Assembly (NCBI GenBank): GCA_008501735.1
Contig: QQUF01000053.1
Coordinates: forward strand, 124,001-188,000
From: Calditrichota bacterium
Lineage (GTDB): Bacteria > CLD3
DNA length: 64,000 nt
Reading direction: 5' to 3'
The translations under genes and the position numbers were made by a program. A model generated the notes under the pieces. The model saw nothing but the letters and a program-made list of their open reading frames with translations. It searched no databases and was not told where the DNA came from. This document shows, in pieces, positions 27,929 to 37,351 of the stretch. Within the stretch, counting starts at the first letter, position 1. Each line of letters begins with the position of its first letter.

Positions 27929-30900
27929 TTGAAATTATCTAAAAAACAAACAACCACAATACTTTTGGCAGTTTTAACTGCTTTTGCAAACTTGGCTTTA
28001 GCGAAGGATTACGTCCCGAAACTAAATTCTTTTGCGAAAAAAATACCTTCTAAGGTTAGTGAAACACAAAAAGTCCTTGCGATAATGGTTGAATTTCAAA
28101 AAGAAGCCGTTGACGATAAAAGCACAACTGGACAAGGTGAGTTTGCAAGTAATTTAAGTGAGCATTTTTTGTTGACAGGAATTGATTCCGTTGAAACAAA
28201 ACACAACGAAATTATTGACGTTGCACCTCATAACAGGCAGTTTTTTGAATATCAACTTCAAGCAGTAAAAAATTATTACGAAGAAGTTTCCAATGGGAAT
28301 TTGGAAATCGAATACGAAGTTTACCCGAAAAATGGAAGTACTTACAGACTTCCTCGTCAAATGGCTTTTTACAATCCTGCAACTTCCGAGTCAGCACTTG
28401 ACAGAGGTTTGACAAGACTTACTGTTGATGCTTTTGAAGCCGCTGACAAAGATTCAGAAATTAATTTTTCAGAATACAATCATTTTGTGGTTTTTCACGC
28501 AGGAGTTGGGAACGACATTGCTTTAGGTTTTGACGAAACTCCAAATGACATTCCTTCTGTCTTTTTAGATGAGACATTTTTCAACACAAACCTTCCAAAG
28601 GCTTACAGACCTGACATTGACCCGATTTACGAAACTACTCCAAAGCGAATCATTGTTGGCGACGGAGCGGATTCGACAGGTTTTGAAATTACAAAATGTG
28701 TGATTTTGCCTGAAACCGAATCGCAAGTTGGTTTGCAAGTTGGAATGACAGGAACAGCAGTTTTGCAAATCGGATTTTCGTTCGGTTTACCAAGTTTATT
28801 CGACACTGACGACGGTTCGCCCGGAATTGGAAATTGGGGTTTGATGGACCAAGGTTCCGCGAATTTGCGAGGACTTTTACCCGCTGAACCTTGTGCTTGG
28901 ACGAAAGTTTATCAAAATTGGCTAACTCCTCAAGAAATTACAAGAAACCAAACAGGTTTAGAAGTCAGAGCAAAAACTCCAAGCCAAACACAAAATATTT
29001 ATAAAATTCCGATTACAGCTTCTGAATATTTTTTAGTAGAAAACAGAAACAGAAAACTCGGAACAGACAGCCTAACTTACGCAACTGACAGCAATGGAAA
29101 TCAAATCGGCTTGAAAGTTGACGAGTACGGTTTGCTTGAAATGATTGTTGAACCGACTGACACACTTGGTGTAATTCTTAAAGCTGAAAATTACGATCTT
29201 GCAATTCCCGGAGATGGAATTTTGATTTGGCACATTGACAATTCAATAATTTCAAAAAGAATCGCTACCAATTCAATTAATTCTTCCGACACACTTCGGG
29301 CAGTGAATTTGATGGAAGCTGACGGAGTTCAAGACATCGGTCAAGAATACGGATTTTTTAGTGCCGGAGCAGGAAAAGAAAGTGGAACTGCAAACGACGC
29401 TTGGTATTCTGAAAATTTTGATTGGGTAAAAAACAACAGAGCTGTTTACACAGGCGTTGACAAAGTTGAGTTCAAAAGTTTTTCACGACCTTCGACAAAA
29501 GCAAATACAGGTGGTTTTTCTCACTTGAAAATTGACAATTTCTCAAGTCGCGACACAGTAATGACTTTCGATGTGAACTTTGAAAACACAATTCCAGGGT
29601 TTCCAATTAATACGGTATCGTTTAATAATTTGACAGAAACATTTACTTTTGATGGAAAATCGGAATTAGTTTTTGCTAATCCTGAAGAATTGAAAAGAAT
29701 CTTTTGGAATGAAGAATTAGGAATTGCTCAGGATTCTGTAATTGAAACTTTCTCTGATATGTTAATTCATACTTTAAGACCAACTTTACTTGCTGACGAA
29801 ATGCAAAGTGGAATCGAACCTTGGTCGCAACCAAATGGGCGAGAAGAAATTTTAATTCCTAAAACATTAGGGCTTAAATCTTATGGAATAGCTTTAAAAG
29901 ATTTTCCTCAAAATGAAACTTTAACGACTACTCCTGTTACAACTAAAGGAAATATTTTAGATAAAAAGATTCTTTTAGGAACTGAAAGTGGAAAATTGAT
30001 AGTACTTGAAAATCGCGGAGATTACGATACTTTGCTTGTAACTCAAAACTTACAACTTACGACTTGGGAAATTTCACATTTAGCCTACAACAAAGAAAGT
30101 GCTTTCGTAGGTGCAGGAAACTTAATTTATAAAATAAATTTGGCATCTTTTGAGGTTAACGAAGTTGTTAACTTGGAAGAACAAATCACAGATTTGATAG
30201 TTGCTGAATTTTCTGATAATACTGAAAATTTGATTCTTTTAACAAAAACATCTTTAAAGATGTTTGATAGTAATGGAGTAACAAAATTTAGTTTTGATTT
30301 TGGTGAAAAATTTTCCTCAGGGCTGGCAGTTGAAGACTTTGACTTAGATGGAAGAGTTGAAATTGTTGTTACAAGAGATGATAAAATTTATGTTTTTACA
30401 GAGAATGGAATTTCAAAACCAAATTTTCCTGTAACATTAAAAGACGAGTGGATTTACTTCCCACCTCTAATTGGAGATGTAAACTCTGACGGAAAAGGTG
30501 AAATTATTTTTATAGCCCAAGAAAATAATTTACTCTATGCTATTGATTTAAATGGTCAAATTGTTCAAGGATTTCCATTTGCGATTGGAGGAATACCAAA
30601 TTCTTCACCAATATTAGCAAATTTAAAACCTGGTGAGGAATTAGAACTTTTTGTAAAAACTACATCTTTAGATCTTTACGGCTTCTCAATTCCAAATTCA
30701 AAATTTACTGAAAGACCGCTTTGGTCGGGTGAAGGCGGAAACAAATTTCATTCAAGTTTTGTCGAAAAATCAGAAGAAGAAATTAAATCCGAAGCAACAG
30801 GAAATGGAGTTCTCCACAAAGTTTACAACTACCCAAATCCTGCCAAAACAGAAACAAAAATTAGATTTTATCTAACTAAAGACGCAGAAGTTAAAGTTAG

Positions 30901-31069
30901 AATTTATGACCTTGCTGGACATTTTGTTGATGAATTTATAAAACAAGGACAAGCCAATCAAGTCGGTGAAATTGTCTGGGATTTGGATAAAGTTTCAAAC
31001 GGTGTTTACTACACAAAGGTTGAAGCTGACGGAGATTCAAAAATGATTAAAATTGCAGTAGTGAAATAA
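27929..31069 (+). CDS. M6-metalloprotease-like secreted protein with a degenerate active site and T9SS sorting domain
   Basis: 1046 aa with a TTG start; the in-frame stop at 27905-27907 leaves no ATG option, and the start gives a good signal peptide ending LALAKDY. The M6-like region (about 45-340) shows the family landmark GLPSLFDTDDGSPGIGNWGL, but where HExGH should stand the residues are L279-Q280-I281-G282-F283. Both histidines and the glutamate are gone, so it is probably not a zinc protease. Next comes an FG-GAP/propeller-like part (about 790-930: VEDFDLDGRVEIVVT, GDVNSDGKGEIIF). It ends with a type A sorting domain (YNYPNPAKTETKIRFYL to the end). Predicted cargo of the T9SS; a binding or scaffold role is inference. 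Its stop overlaps the next start by 1 bp. Confidence 0.8.
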   Translation: MKLSKKQTTTILLAVLTAFANLALAKDYVPKLNSFAKKIPSKVSETQKVLAIMVEFQKEAVDDKSTTGQGEFASNLSEHFLLTGIDSVETKHNEIIDVAPHNRQFFEYQLQAVKNYYEEVSNGNLEIEYEVYPKNGSTYRLPRQMAFYNPATSESALDRGLTRLTVDAFEAADKDSEINFSEYNHFVVFHAGVGNDIALGFDETPNDIPSVFLDETFFNTNLPKAYRPDIDPIYETTPKRIIVGDGADSTGFEITKCVILPETESQVGLQVGMTGTAVLQIGFSFGLPSLFDTDDGSPGIGNWGLMDQGSANLRGLLPAEPCAWTKVYQNWLTPQEITRNQTGLEVRAKTPSQTQNIYKIPITASEYFLVENRNRKLGTDSLTYATDSNGNQIGLKVDEYGLLEMIVEPTDTLGVILKAENYDLAIPGDGILIWHIDNSIISKRIATNSINSSDTLRAVNLMEADGVQDIGQEYGFFSAGAGKESGTANDAWYSENFDWVKNNRAVYTGVDKVEFKSFSRPSTKANTGGFSHLKIDNFSSRDTVMTFDVNFENTIPGFPINTVSFNNLTETFTFDGKSELVFANPEELKRIFWNEELGIAQDSVIETFSDMLIHTLRPTLLADEMQSGIEPWSQPNGREEILIPKTLGLKSYGIALKDFPQNETLTTTPVTTKGNILDKKILLGTESGKLIVLENRGDYDTLLVTQNLQLTTWEISHLAYNKESAFVGAGNLIYKINLASFEVNEVVNLEEQITDLIVAEFSDNTENLILLTKTSLKMFDSNGVTKFSFDFGEKFSSGLAVEDFDLDGRVEIVVTRDDKIYVFTENGISKPNFPVTLKDEWIYFPPLIGDVNSDGKGEIIFIAQENNLLYAIDLNGQIVQGFPFAIGGIPNSSPILANLKPGEELELFVKTTSLDLYGFSIPNSKFTERPLWSGEGGNKFHSSFVEKSEEEIKSEATGNGVLHKVYNYPNPAKTETKIRFYLTKDAEVKVRIYDLAGHFVDEFIKQGQANQVGEIVWDLDKVSNGVYYTKVEADGDSKMIKIAVVK

Positions 31070-34000
31070 TGGTAAACAATTTGATAAATTTTCTTACTAA
31101 CCGACTAAAGTCAGCAATCCTTTTATTCGTTATTGTTCATTGCTCACTCTTTGTTGTAAATGCACAACCTGCTGCTTACAATCATCCTGAACTTGAGTGG
31201 CAAACAATTGAGTCGCTACATTTCAAAGTACATTTCCATCAAGGAACAGAGCGAACTGCAAGAGTTACTTCAAAAATTGCCGAAGAAGTTTATGGACCAA
31301 TTACAAATCTTTACGATTTTGAGCCTGATGAAAAGATGAATTTGGTGATTCGCGACCACGATGATTACTCGAATGGTGGAGCTTTTTACTTCGATAACAC
31401 AATTGAAATTTGGGCAAGCAATTTGGATTATGATTTGCGTGGTTCGCACAATTGGTTGAGAGACGTTATCGCTCACGAATTTGTGCATATGATTCAGCTT
31501 CAAGCCTCAAGAAAATCTGACAGTAGAAGATTTCCTGCGGCTTATTTGCAAGTTCTCGCTTACGAAAAAGAAAAACGTCCTGATGTTATTCGCGGTTATC
31601 CGAATGTGATAGCTTCTTATCCTTTTCCAACTGTGATTGTTCCGCTTTGGTTTGCGGAAGGTGTTGCACAACACCAAGAAAAAACTGTTCACTACGACAT
31701 TTATGACGCTCACAGAGATATGATTATCAGAACTCGTTACTTAAACGACGAAATCCTTTCTTACTCTGAAATGGGTTCTTTTGGAAAAGGCGGAACAGGA
31801 AACGAATCGGTTTACAATCAAGGTTACGCTCTTACAAATTTTATTGCCAAAAAATACGGTGAAAAATCAATCGCAGAAATTGCCAAAAATCTTTCTTCAA
31901 AAATCAATTTCTCTTTTGAAAGTGCAGTTGAAAAGGCAATCGGAATTTCGGGTGAAGAAGTTTACAAAGAGTGGCGAAAAGAACTCGACAAAACTTATGA
32001 AAAACGCCTTTCAAAAATCAGAGCTAACGAAGTAAGTGGCGAAAAATTACTTTTAACAGAAAATTCAGTTCCTTACAAAAACGGTTTTTACTGCTCGGTT
32101 TGTGCAGGGCATTCAAACGAAACTGTCGGAGTTTCAACTCATTCGCAACTCGGATTCAAGCATTCCACAAAACAAAATTTTTCTGAAACAGTGGACGGTG
32201 GTGGAACAACAAATCTTTATCCGACTTGGACAAAAGACGGCAAAAAATTAGCTTTCATTTCAAATTTTGAAGGCGGCGGATTTTTCTCTTACACAAGCGT
32301 TTACACTTACGACTTTGAAACTAAAGAACACAAAAAATTAAAGTCAGGCGTTTACTCAACACCTTCTTGGACTGATGACGGAAATAAAATTGTTTACGCA
32401 AGAAAAGGTAAACTCAACGAATACAAATCGAGATTTTCAGACCTCTACATTTACGACCTCGAATCGGAAGAAGAAACAAGACTAACTCACGACCTTCGTG
32501 CTTTTAATCCTTCGGTTTCTCCTGACGGGAAAAAAGTTGCCTTTTCGGTGAACTTCGACGGAACAATGAATTTGGTTGTTGGAACTTTGGATTCGGCAAG
32601 TGTGAAAGGTTTGAGATATTTAACTAACTTTGAAAATGGCGAACAAACTTACTACCCAAAATGGTCTGCTGACGGAAAACAAATCACTTTTGCGACTTCG
32701 CTTCTTGATGGAAGAGATGTTGCAGTTGTGAATTCTGACGGAACAAATTTCCGCTACATTTTGAATACCAAACTTGACGAAAGAAATCCAAATTTCACTC
32801 CTGACGGCAAAAAAATTCTTTACGCTTGCGACAAATCAGGAATTTTCAACATTTTTTCTTATGACCTCGAAACAGATAAAAGTGAACTTTTGACGAATGT
32901 TACAGGAAGTGCTTTTATGCCTGAAATGAATTCTGACGGCAAAATAGCTTACTCAGAATTTGCAGTTGACGGTTATAAAATCGCAATTCTTGATGAACCA
33001 AAACCACTCGACGAAGCAAATTCAGTTTACATCGAAAATTACATCGAAACAATTCCCGACAGAAAATTTGACGACACAATTTATCCAATGACAGAAGCGA
33101 AAGATTACAATCCTGAACTTGGAAAAATGATTTTGTTTCCAAGAGCAACTTTCGATTACGGAACTTTCAAACCCGGAGTTTACGGCTATTGGAACGGAAT
33201 TTTGAACAAATACAATTTCTTTTGGGGACTTTCCACAAACAAAGATTTTGAAATTGACGCTTTTTCAATCATCGAATACAAATTCAAAAGACCGACTTTA
33301 TTCTTTGAACTTTATTACATCTCGCGAAAACTCAAGGATTCGTCAGTCGGTAGAGCAACTGAAAATCTCGACGACATAATTAACAACGAGACTTCGATTC
33401 GTAGAGACTTTCAATACATTTTTGATTTGTTTGAAATTGATGCAGGAATTAGAGAAAAAATTGACGCTGAAAATGACTACCAACTCGCTTTTGTTCACAG
33501 TCGTTACTCGACAAAGTTAAAGTTTGACACTTTTATAATCGACAACGTTGACTCAACAACGACTTTTAGAGCTGACCTTTCGCAGTTTCGTTACTTCAAA
33601 CCTGAACCTTATTTTCTAGGTTACTCATTTTCTTCAAAATGGCATTACAGAAGTATCGCTCCAGCTCTTGACAGAAATATAAATCCTCACATCGGGCGTG
33701 AATTTACAGTTCAAATTGACAACGAATTGAACCAATTCAACAGAGATTCGGACTTTAGTATTTCGGAAACAGGAACTCTTGAGCAAAACCGAATTGACTA
33801 CTTTATGAGCAAATTTCAAGTTGATTACTCTGAGCATTTACCTGTTCCGTTTATGAAAAAGTGGCGACACAGTTTGACTGCGAATTTCAAAGGTGGAGTT
33901 TTGGTTGGTTACAACAAAAATAACATCGCTCCAAGAGATTCAATCAGTGCTTTTCCTGAAAAGTATACAAGAGAAGAGAGAACACCTGACGATTATTTTA

Positions 34001-34572
34001 ACTTTTTTGGAGGTGGCTTTCCGGGAATGAAAGGTTATTCTTACTACGCTCTTGAAGGTAAAAATATGGCGATTCTGAATTTGAATTACCGTTTTCCAAT
34101 CATCAAAAGTTTAGATTTAGAATTTTTACACTTACGTTTTGACAAACTTTATGGAAGTGTTTTCGCTGACATTGGAAATCTTTGGGATAACAGTAGCCCG
34201 AGCAATGCTTTTAAAGATATTAGCACAGGAAAGTCAAATTTAAATTCGCAGAAATCTTACAGCAATTACGACTACGACAGATTGAAAAACGATTGGAACG
34301 ATTTCAAAATTGATGTTGGTTACCAATTGCGAACAAGTTTATTTTCATTCTTCGGCTATCCGACAGCACTTGAATTTTCTGCTGCTTACGGCTTGACAGA
34401 ATTTGATACTTTGGTTGACGTTGACCCAGTTAGTGGAATTGAAAAAGACAGACTTTTTTATCCTGAAACTGTTCCCGTAGCCGAAAGAGAACCAGGAATT
34501 CCTTATGTTGATAAAGTCATCAAAAATGGTGGTGAATGGCGTTACTACTTTACTGTTCTGTTTACTTTTTAG
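31069..34572 (+). CDS. Predicted cell-surface metallopeptidase fused to a TolB-like propeller and a C-terminal outer-membrane barrel
   Basis: 1167 aa. The signal-peptide core is followed by AQ (about 32-33). A gluzincin/peptidase MA-like domain follows, with HEFVH at 136-140 and a likely third ligand Glu197 in LWFAEGVA. Residues about 370-640 hold TolB/PD40-type propeller repeats (YPTWTKDGKKLAFISN, NPSVSPDGKKVAFSV, YPKWSADGKQITFAT, NPNFTPDGKKILYAC). Residues about 680-1167 look like an Omp85/surface-antigen beta-barrel (FPGMKGYSYYALEGK) ending in aromatic FTVLFTF. ATG overlaps the previous stop (TAATG), implying coupling. The domain order suggests a peptidase anchored in the outer membrane by its own barrel; which side the peptidase faces cannot be told. 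The substrate is unknown. Confidence 0.8.
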   Translation: MVNNLINFLTNRLKSAILLFVIVHCSLFVVNAQPAAYNHPELEWQTIESLHFKVHFHQGTERTARVTSKIAEEVYGPITNLYDFEPDEKMNLVIRDHDDYSNGGAFYFDNTIEIWASNLDYDLRGSHNWLRDVIAHEFVHMIQLQASRKSDSRRFPAAYLQVLAYEKEKRPDVIRGYPNVIASYPFPTVIVPLWFAEGVAQHQEKTVHYDIYDAHRDMIIRTRYLNDEILSYSEMGSFGKGGTGNESVYNQGYALTNFIAKKYGEKSIAEIAKNLSSKINFSFESAVEKAIGISGEEVYKEWRKELDKTYEKRLSKIRANEVSGEKLLLTENSVPYKNGFYCSVCAGHSNETVGVSTHSQLGFKHSTKQNFSETVDGGGTTNLYPTWTKDGKKLAFISNFEGGGFFSYTSVYTYDFETKEHKKLKSGVYSTPSWTDDGNKIVYARKGKLNEYKSRFSDLYIYDLESEEETRLTHDLRAFNPSVSPDGKKVAFSVNFDGTMNLVVGTLDSASVKGLRYLTNFENGEQTYYPKWSADGKQITFATSLLDGRDVAVVNSDGTNFRYILNTKLDERNPNFTPDGKKILYACDKSGIFNIFSYDLETDKSELLTNVTGSAFMPEMNSDGKIAYSEFAVDGYKIAILDEPKPLDEANSVYIENYIETIPDRKFDDTIYPMTEAKDYNPELGKMILFPRATFDYGTFKPGVYGYWNGILNKYNFFWGLSTNKDFEIDAFSIIEYKFKRPTLFFELYYISRKLKDSSVGRATENLDDIINNETSIRRDFQYIFDLFEIDAGIREKIDAENDYQLAFVHSRYSTKLKFDTFIIDNVDSTTTFRADLSQFRYFKPEPYFLGYSFSSKWHYRSIAPALDRNINPHIGREFTVQIDNELNQFNRDSDFSISETGTLEQNRIDYFMSKFQVDYSEHLPVPFMKKWRHSLTANFKGGVLVGYNKNNIAPRDSISAFPEKYTREERTPDDYFNFFGGGFPGMKGYSYYALEGKNMAILNLNYRFPIIKSLDLEFLHLRFDKLYGSVFADIGNLWDNSSPSNAFKDISTGKSNLNSQKSYSNYDYDRLKNDWNDFKIDVGYQLRTSLFSFFGYPTALEFSAAYGLTEFDTLVDVDPVSGIEKDRLFYPETVPVAEREPGIPYVDKVIKNGGEWRYYFTVLFTF

Positions 34573-34639
34573 GAAGAATTCAGGAGACAGTAGTCAGAAT
34601 CCAGAAGTTGGTTTGGCGGTAATTTTTAAGTTTTTAGAA

Positions 34640-34657
34640 TTGCGGACTTTAGTCCGT
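34640..34657. repeat. Single copy of the GGACTTTAGTCC palindromic repeat family
   Basis: TTGCGGACTTTAGTCCGT in the 178-bp gap 34573-34750. It matches the left arm of the longer inverted repeat at 50514-50571 and is related to that at 45908-45964. The rest of the gap holds no ORF. Confidence 0.7.
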
Positions 34658-34750
34658 GAGAGTTAAAGGTTTTTTGAGTAATTTTTTAGGTTAAAGTTTA
34701 TGAAGCAAATTTTTTATCAGTCATTTAGCAAACTGGAGTTTTAAAAAAAA

Positions 34751-35728
34751 TTGTTTTTCGGTAAAATAAATTTAGCAGTTTTCTTTGTTGTTCTTTTGTG
34801 GATTAATCCATTGAAAGCTCAATTTCAATTTTCTTCAAAGAACTTGATGAGAACCGAAGTTGGACTACAAAAACAAAGTGCCTCTTTTAACCAAATGCTT
34901 TTGCAAGACTCAGATTTACCGGTTGAAAACGAGTGGAACAAACCAAAACCTGAAGGTTGGAAAAGCCCAATGGTTGGAGCTTTACTTTCGGCTTTGCTTC
35001 CGGGACTTGGACAAGTTTATGGCGGAAATTACGTTACAGGTTCGATTTACTTTGCTTCGGAAGTTAGTCTTTGGGGTGGAATTAGTTACTACAATTCAAA
35101 AGGCGACGACAAAACAGACGAATTTATAGATTTTGCAGAAGCTAATTGGCACGTTGAACGTTACTACGGTTACTTGATTTCTCATTACATTAGTGAAAAT
35201 GGTGGAACGAATACTTTTGGCGACCCTGATGTAGATGGTTTTTTTGACCTTTCAGCTTCGGAAGTTAATTTTCTAAAAGATTATGAAAACAATGTTTGTG
35301 GAACAGGTTGTTCGCACCACGTAATTAATGAGGCTTTGGTAACAGGAAAGAAAGACAGGAATTACTACGAGAATATTTATAAATACGACCAATTTTCGCA
35401 AGGTTGGATTGACATTGTTTATCCTGAAGGTGCAGAAACTGTCGCTTATGTAAATAATGTAAATATTGCTTACAAGCCTTTTGACTTGGGAAATTCTGTA
35501 AGTGAAAAACGAAATGAATACCGAAAAATGAGAAACGATGCGAATGATTTTTACAAAACAGCCGATAACTTTAGTCTTGGACTTTTTGCAACAAGATTAG
35601 TGAGTGCAATTCACGCAGCAGTTTCGATTAATAATCAGAACAAAGAGAAATTCGCAAGTCTAACTCCTGATGTAATTCGTTATAACGGGAATCTTGTAAA
35701 CGCCGCAACTTTAAAGATTCGTTGGTAA
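34751..35728 (+). CDS. DUF5683-like membrane-associated protein, first of a tandem pair
   Basis: 325 aa from a TTG start; no nearby ATG gives the signal-like N-terminus (FFVVLLWINPLKAQ). The landmark is KSPMVGALLSALLPGLGQVY followed by GGNYVTGSIYFASE (about 75-110). This 'PG.GQ.Y.G....G..yf..E' pattern is typical of DUF5683 proteins, which are predicted to be envelope proteins in this group. The remainder is soluble-looking with several Asn/Tyr-rich stretches, plus a helix RLVSAIHAAVSINNQNK near the end. The function is unknown. The next gene starts at the base after its stop and carries the same motif pair, so this is a tandem duplication. Position after the surface-peptidase genes suggests an envelope role. 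Confidence 0.68.
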   Translation: MFFGKINLAVFFVVLLWINPLKAQFQFSSKNLMRTEVGLQKQSASFNQMLLQDSDLPVENEWNKPKPEGWKSPMVGALLSALLPGLGQVYGGNYVTGSIYFASEVSLWGGISYYNSKGDDKTDEFIDFAEANWHVERYYGYLISHYISENGGTNTFGDPDVDGFFDLSASEVNFLKDYENNVCGTGCSHHVINEALVTGKKDRNYYENIYKYDQFSQGWIDIVYPEGAETVAYVNNVNIAYKPFDLGNSVSEKRNEYRKMRNDANDFYKTADNFSLGLFATRLVSAIHAAVSINNQNKEKFASLTPDVIRYNGNLVNAATLKIRW

Positions 35729-36475
35729 ATGAAAATGATAAAAACAACGACACTACTTTTAATTATAATTCTTAGTTTCTCAGCTTTTGCAGAAGATTTC
35801 AAAAGAGAAAAACTTTTGGCAGAAACCGAAGCAAGTTTTGAGAATTTCCAAAACTCCTTGCAAAGCGAATTTGAACCAACAGTTCAAATTAAGAAACCAG
35901 CTCTTGCAATGATTTTATCGCTTTTAGTTCCCGGAGCAGGTGAGGCTTACGTCGGAAATCAAAAACGAGCTTACGCATTTTTTGCTGCAGAAGTCTTGCT
36001 TTGGAGTTCTTACTTTGGAGTTGATGCTTACGGAAAATCAGTTGAAAAAGACGCTGTGAATTACGGAAGTAATTATTCGGGAGTTGACCTTCACGGAAGA
36101 AACAGAGATTTCAGAACAGACGTGAGTTTTTACCAATCAATGGACGAATTTAACACCGACCAATTACAAAACAGAAATTACAGTAGAGTTTACAAGAAAA
36201 CAGACGAAAATAATTGGGATTGGCAAGGTTCAGAAGCGAACCGTAAGTCTTACCGAAAACTTTTACTTCGAGGAAGAGACTTCCAAAATAGAGCGAAATT
36301 TGCAGGCTTTGCGATTTTTGCAAACCACGTAATTTCGGCAATTCATTCTGCATTTCTTGCACGTAATTTGAACAAAAGTTATGGCGAGAAAAACACTCCT
36401 CTCAAATTCAATTACACTTACGATTCAATGCTCCAAAGCGAGTTCTTTCAGGTTAGGTTGGAGACTAAGTTTTAA
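35729..36475 (+). CDS. DUF5683-like membrane-associated protein, second of a tandem pair
   Basis: 248 aa. The ATG follows immediately after the preceding TAA. Signal peptide MKMIKTTTLLLIIILSFSAF. Residues about 57-90 carry KPALAMILSLLVPGAGEAYV and GNQKRAYAFFAAEVLLWSSY, matching the same segment of its neighbour, and the C-terminal helix FAIFANHVISAIHSAFLARN also matches. The middle is shorter than in the neighbour. Function unknown; it is the last gene of the 22.6-36.5 kb plus-strand block. Confidence 0.68.
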   Translation: MKMIKTTTLLLIIILSFSAFAEDFKREKLLAETEASFENFQNSLQSEFEPTVQIKKPALAMILSLLVPGAGEAYVGNQKRAYAFFAAEVLLWSSYFGVDAYGKSVEKDAVNYGSNYSGVDLHGRNRDFRTDVSFYQSMDEFNTDQLQNRNYSRVYKKTDENNWDWQGSEANRKSYRKLLLRGRDFQNRAKFAGFAIFANHVISAIHSAFLARNLNKSYGEKNTPLKFNYTYDSMLQSEFFQVRLETKF

Positions 36476-36535
36476 CTAATTTTTCATTCCAAATTCAACT
36501 AAAAGAAAAAGACCTAAAAAATGGTAATTTAAAAA

Positions 36536-37351
36536 ATGAATTTCGAAGTAGAAGAAATCCAATTTGAGAATGTTTCAGACAATACAATTTTTGATTCTTT
36601 AAAGACTGAATGGAGAAAAAGCCTTACAGCTCCTCAAGATGATATGTGGGAAACGTTTACAGAATTTGCAGAACATTGGAAAATTAATTTCAAAAATCAA
36701 ACTATCGGTTATGCCTGTGTAAATAGCGATAATTGCCTTTTACAATTTTTTCTTATACCTGAATGGATACAGACAGGAAGTTCAATTTTTGAAAAATTTG
36801 CCCACCAACTAAAAATCCAAAAAGCAATAATTGGAACAAATAATCCTCATTGTCTTTCAATGGCTATGAATTTTCAAGAATCAGTAGAAATTCAATTTTA
36901 TCTTTTTTCAGATTATCTAAATGAAAAAGTAGGGGATAAAGAAGGAACGTTAAGATTGGTTAAAATTGATGAACTTGAGAAATTTGTAGAATTCTGTCAC
37001 ATCAGTACTGGAGGTCCAAAAGATTGGTTAAGTGGATATGTTAGTAATTTGATAACCAAAGGCGAATATTTTGTCTTTGAGGAAAAAGGCGAAATCTTGG
37101 GTATTTGTGAAGTACGGAAAAGTGAAACCAATCCTAAAGTTGCAAATTTAGGAATGATTGTTTCGCCAAATCATAGAAAAAAAGGTTTAGGAACATTTCT
37201 TCTCGGAAAAGCGAAAGAAATTTCTCTTGAGTGGAAAAGGGAGCCAATTTGTGGTTGTGAGAAAGAAAATATTGGCTCTTTAAAAGCTATTCATAAAAAT
37301 GGATTTAGAAGTATTCATCAAATGTTGTTGCTAAAGTTTGGTTCTCAATGA
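36536..37351 (+). CDS. GNAT-family N-acetyltransferase
   Basis: 271 aa. The C-terminal half holds a clear GNAT acetyl-CoA site: LGMIVSPNHRKKGLGTFLLG (about 204-223), with R/K-x-x-G-x-G/A in HRKKGLG, and ends with the N-x-x-S-x-x-x-x-x-x-x-G-F pattern (ENIGSLKAIHKNGF). The N-terminal ~130 residues look like a second, degenerate GNAT fold without that motif. The substrate is unknown. The stop overlaps the start of the next gene by 4 bp (ATGA), so it is co-translated with a PLP enzyme of the D-threonine aldolase type. The product may therefore act on an amino acid or amino-acid analogue; that is inference. Confidence 0.8.
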   Translation: MNFEVEEIQFENVSDNTIFDSLKTEWRKSLTAPQDDMWETFTEFAEHWKINFKNQTIGYACVNSDNCLLQFFLIPEWIQTGSSIFEKFAHQLKIQKAIIGTNNPHCLSMAMNFQESVEIQFYLFSDYLNEKVGDKEGTLRLVKIDELEKFVEFCHISTGGPKDWLSGYVSNLITKGEYFVFEEKGEILGICEVRKSETNPKVANLGMIVSPNHRKKGLGTFLLGKAKEISLEWKREPICGCEKENIGSLKAIHKNGFRSIHQMLLLKFGSQ

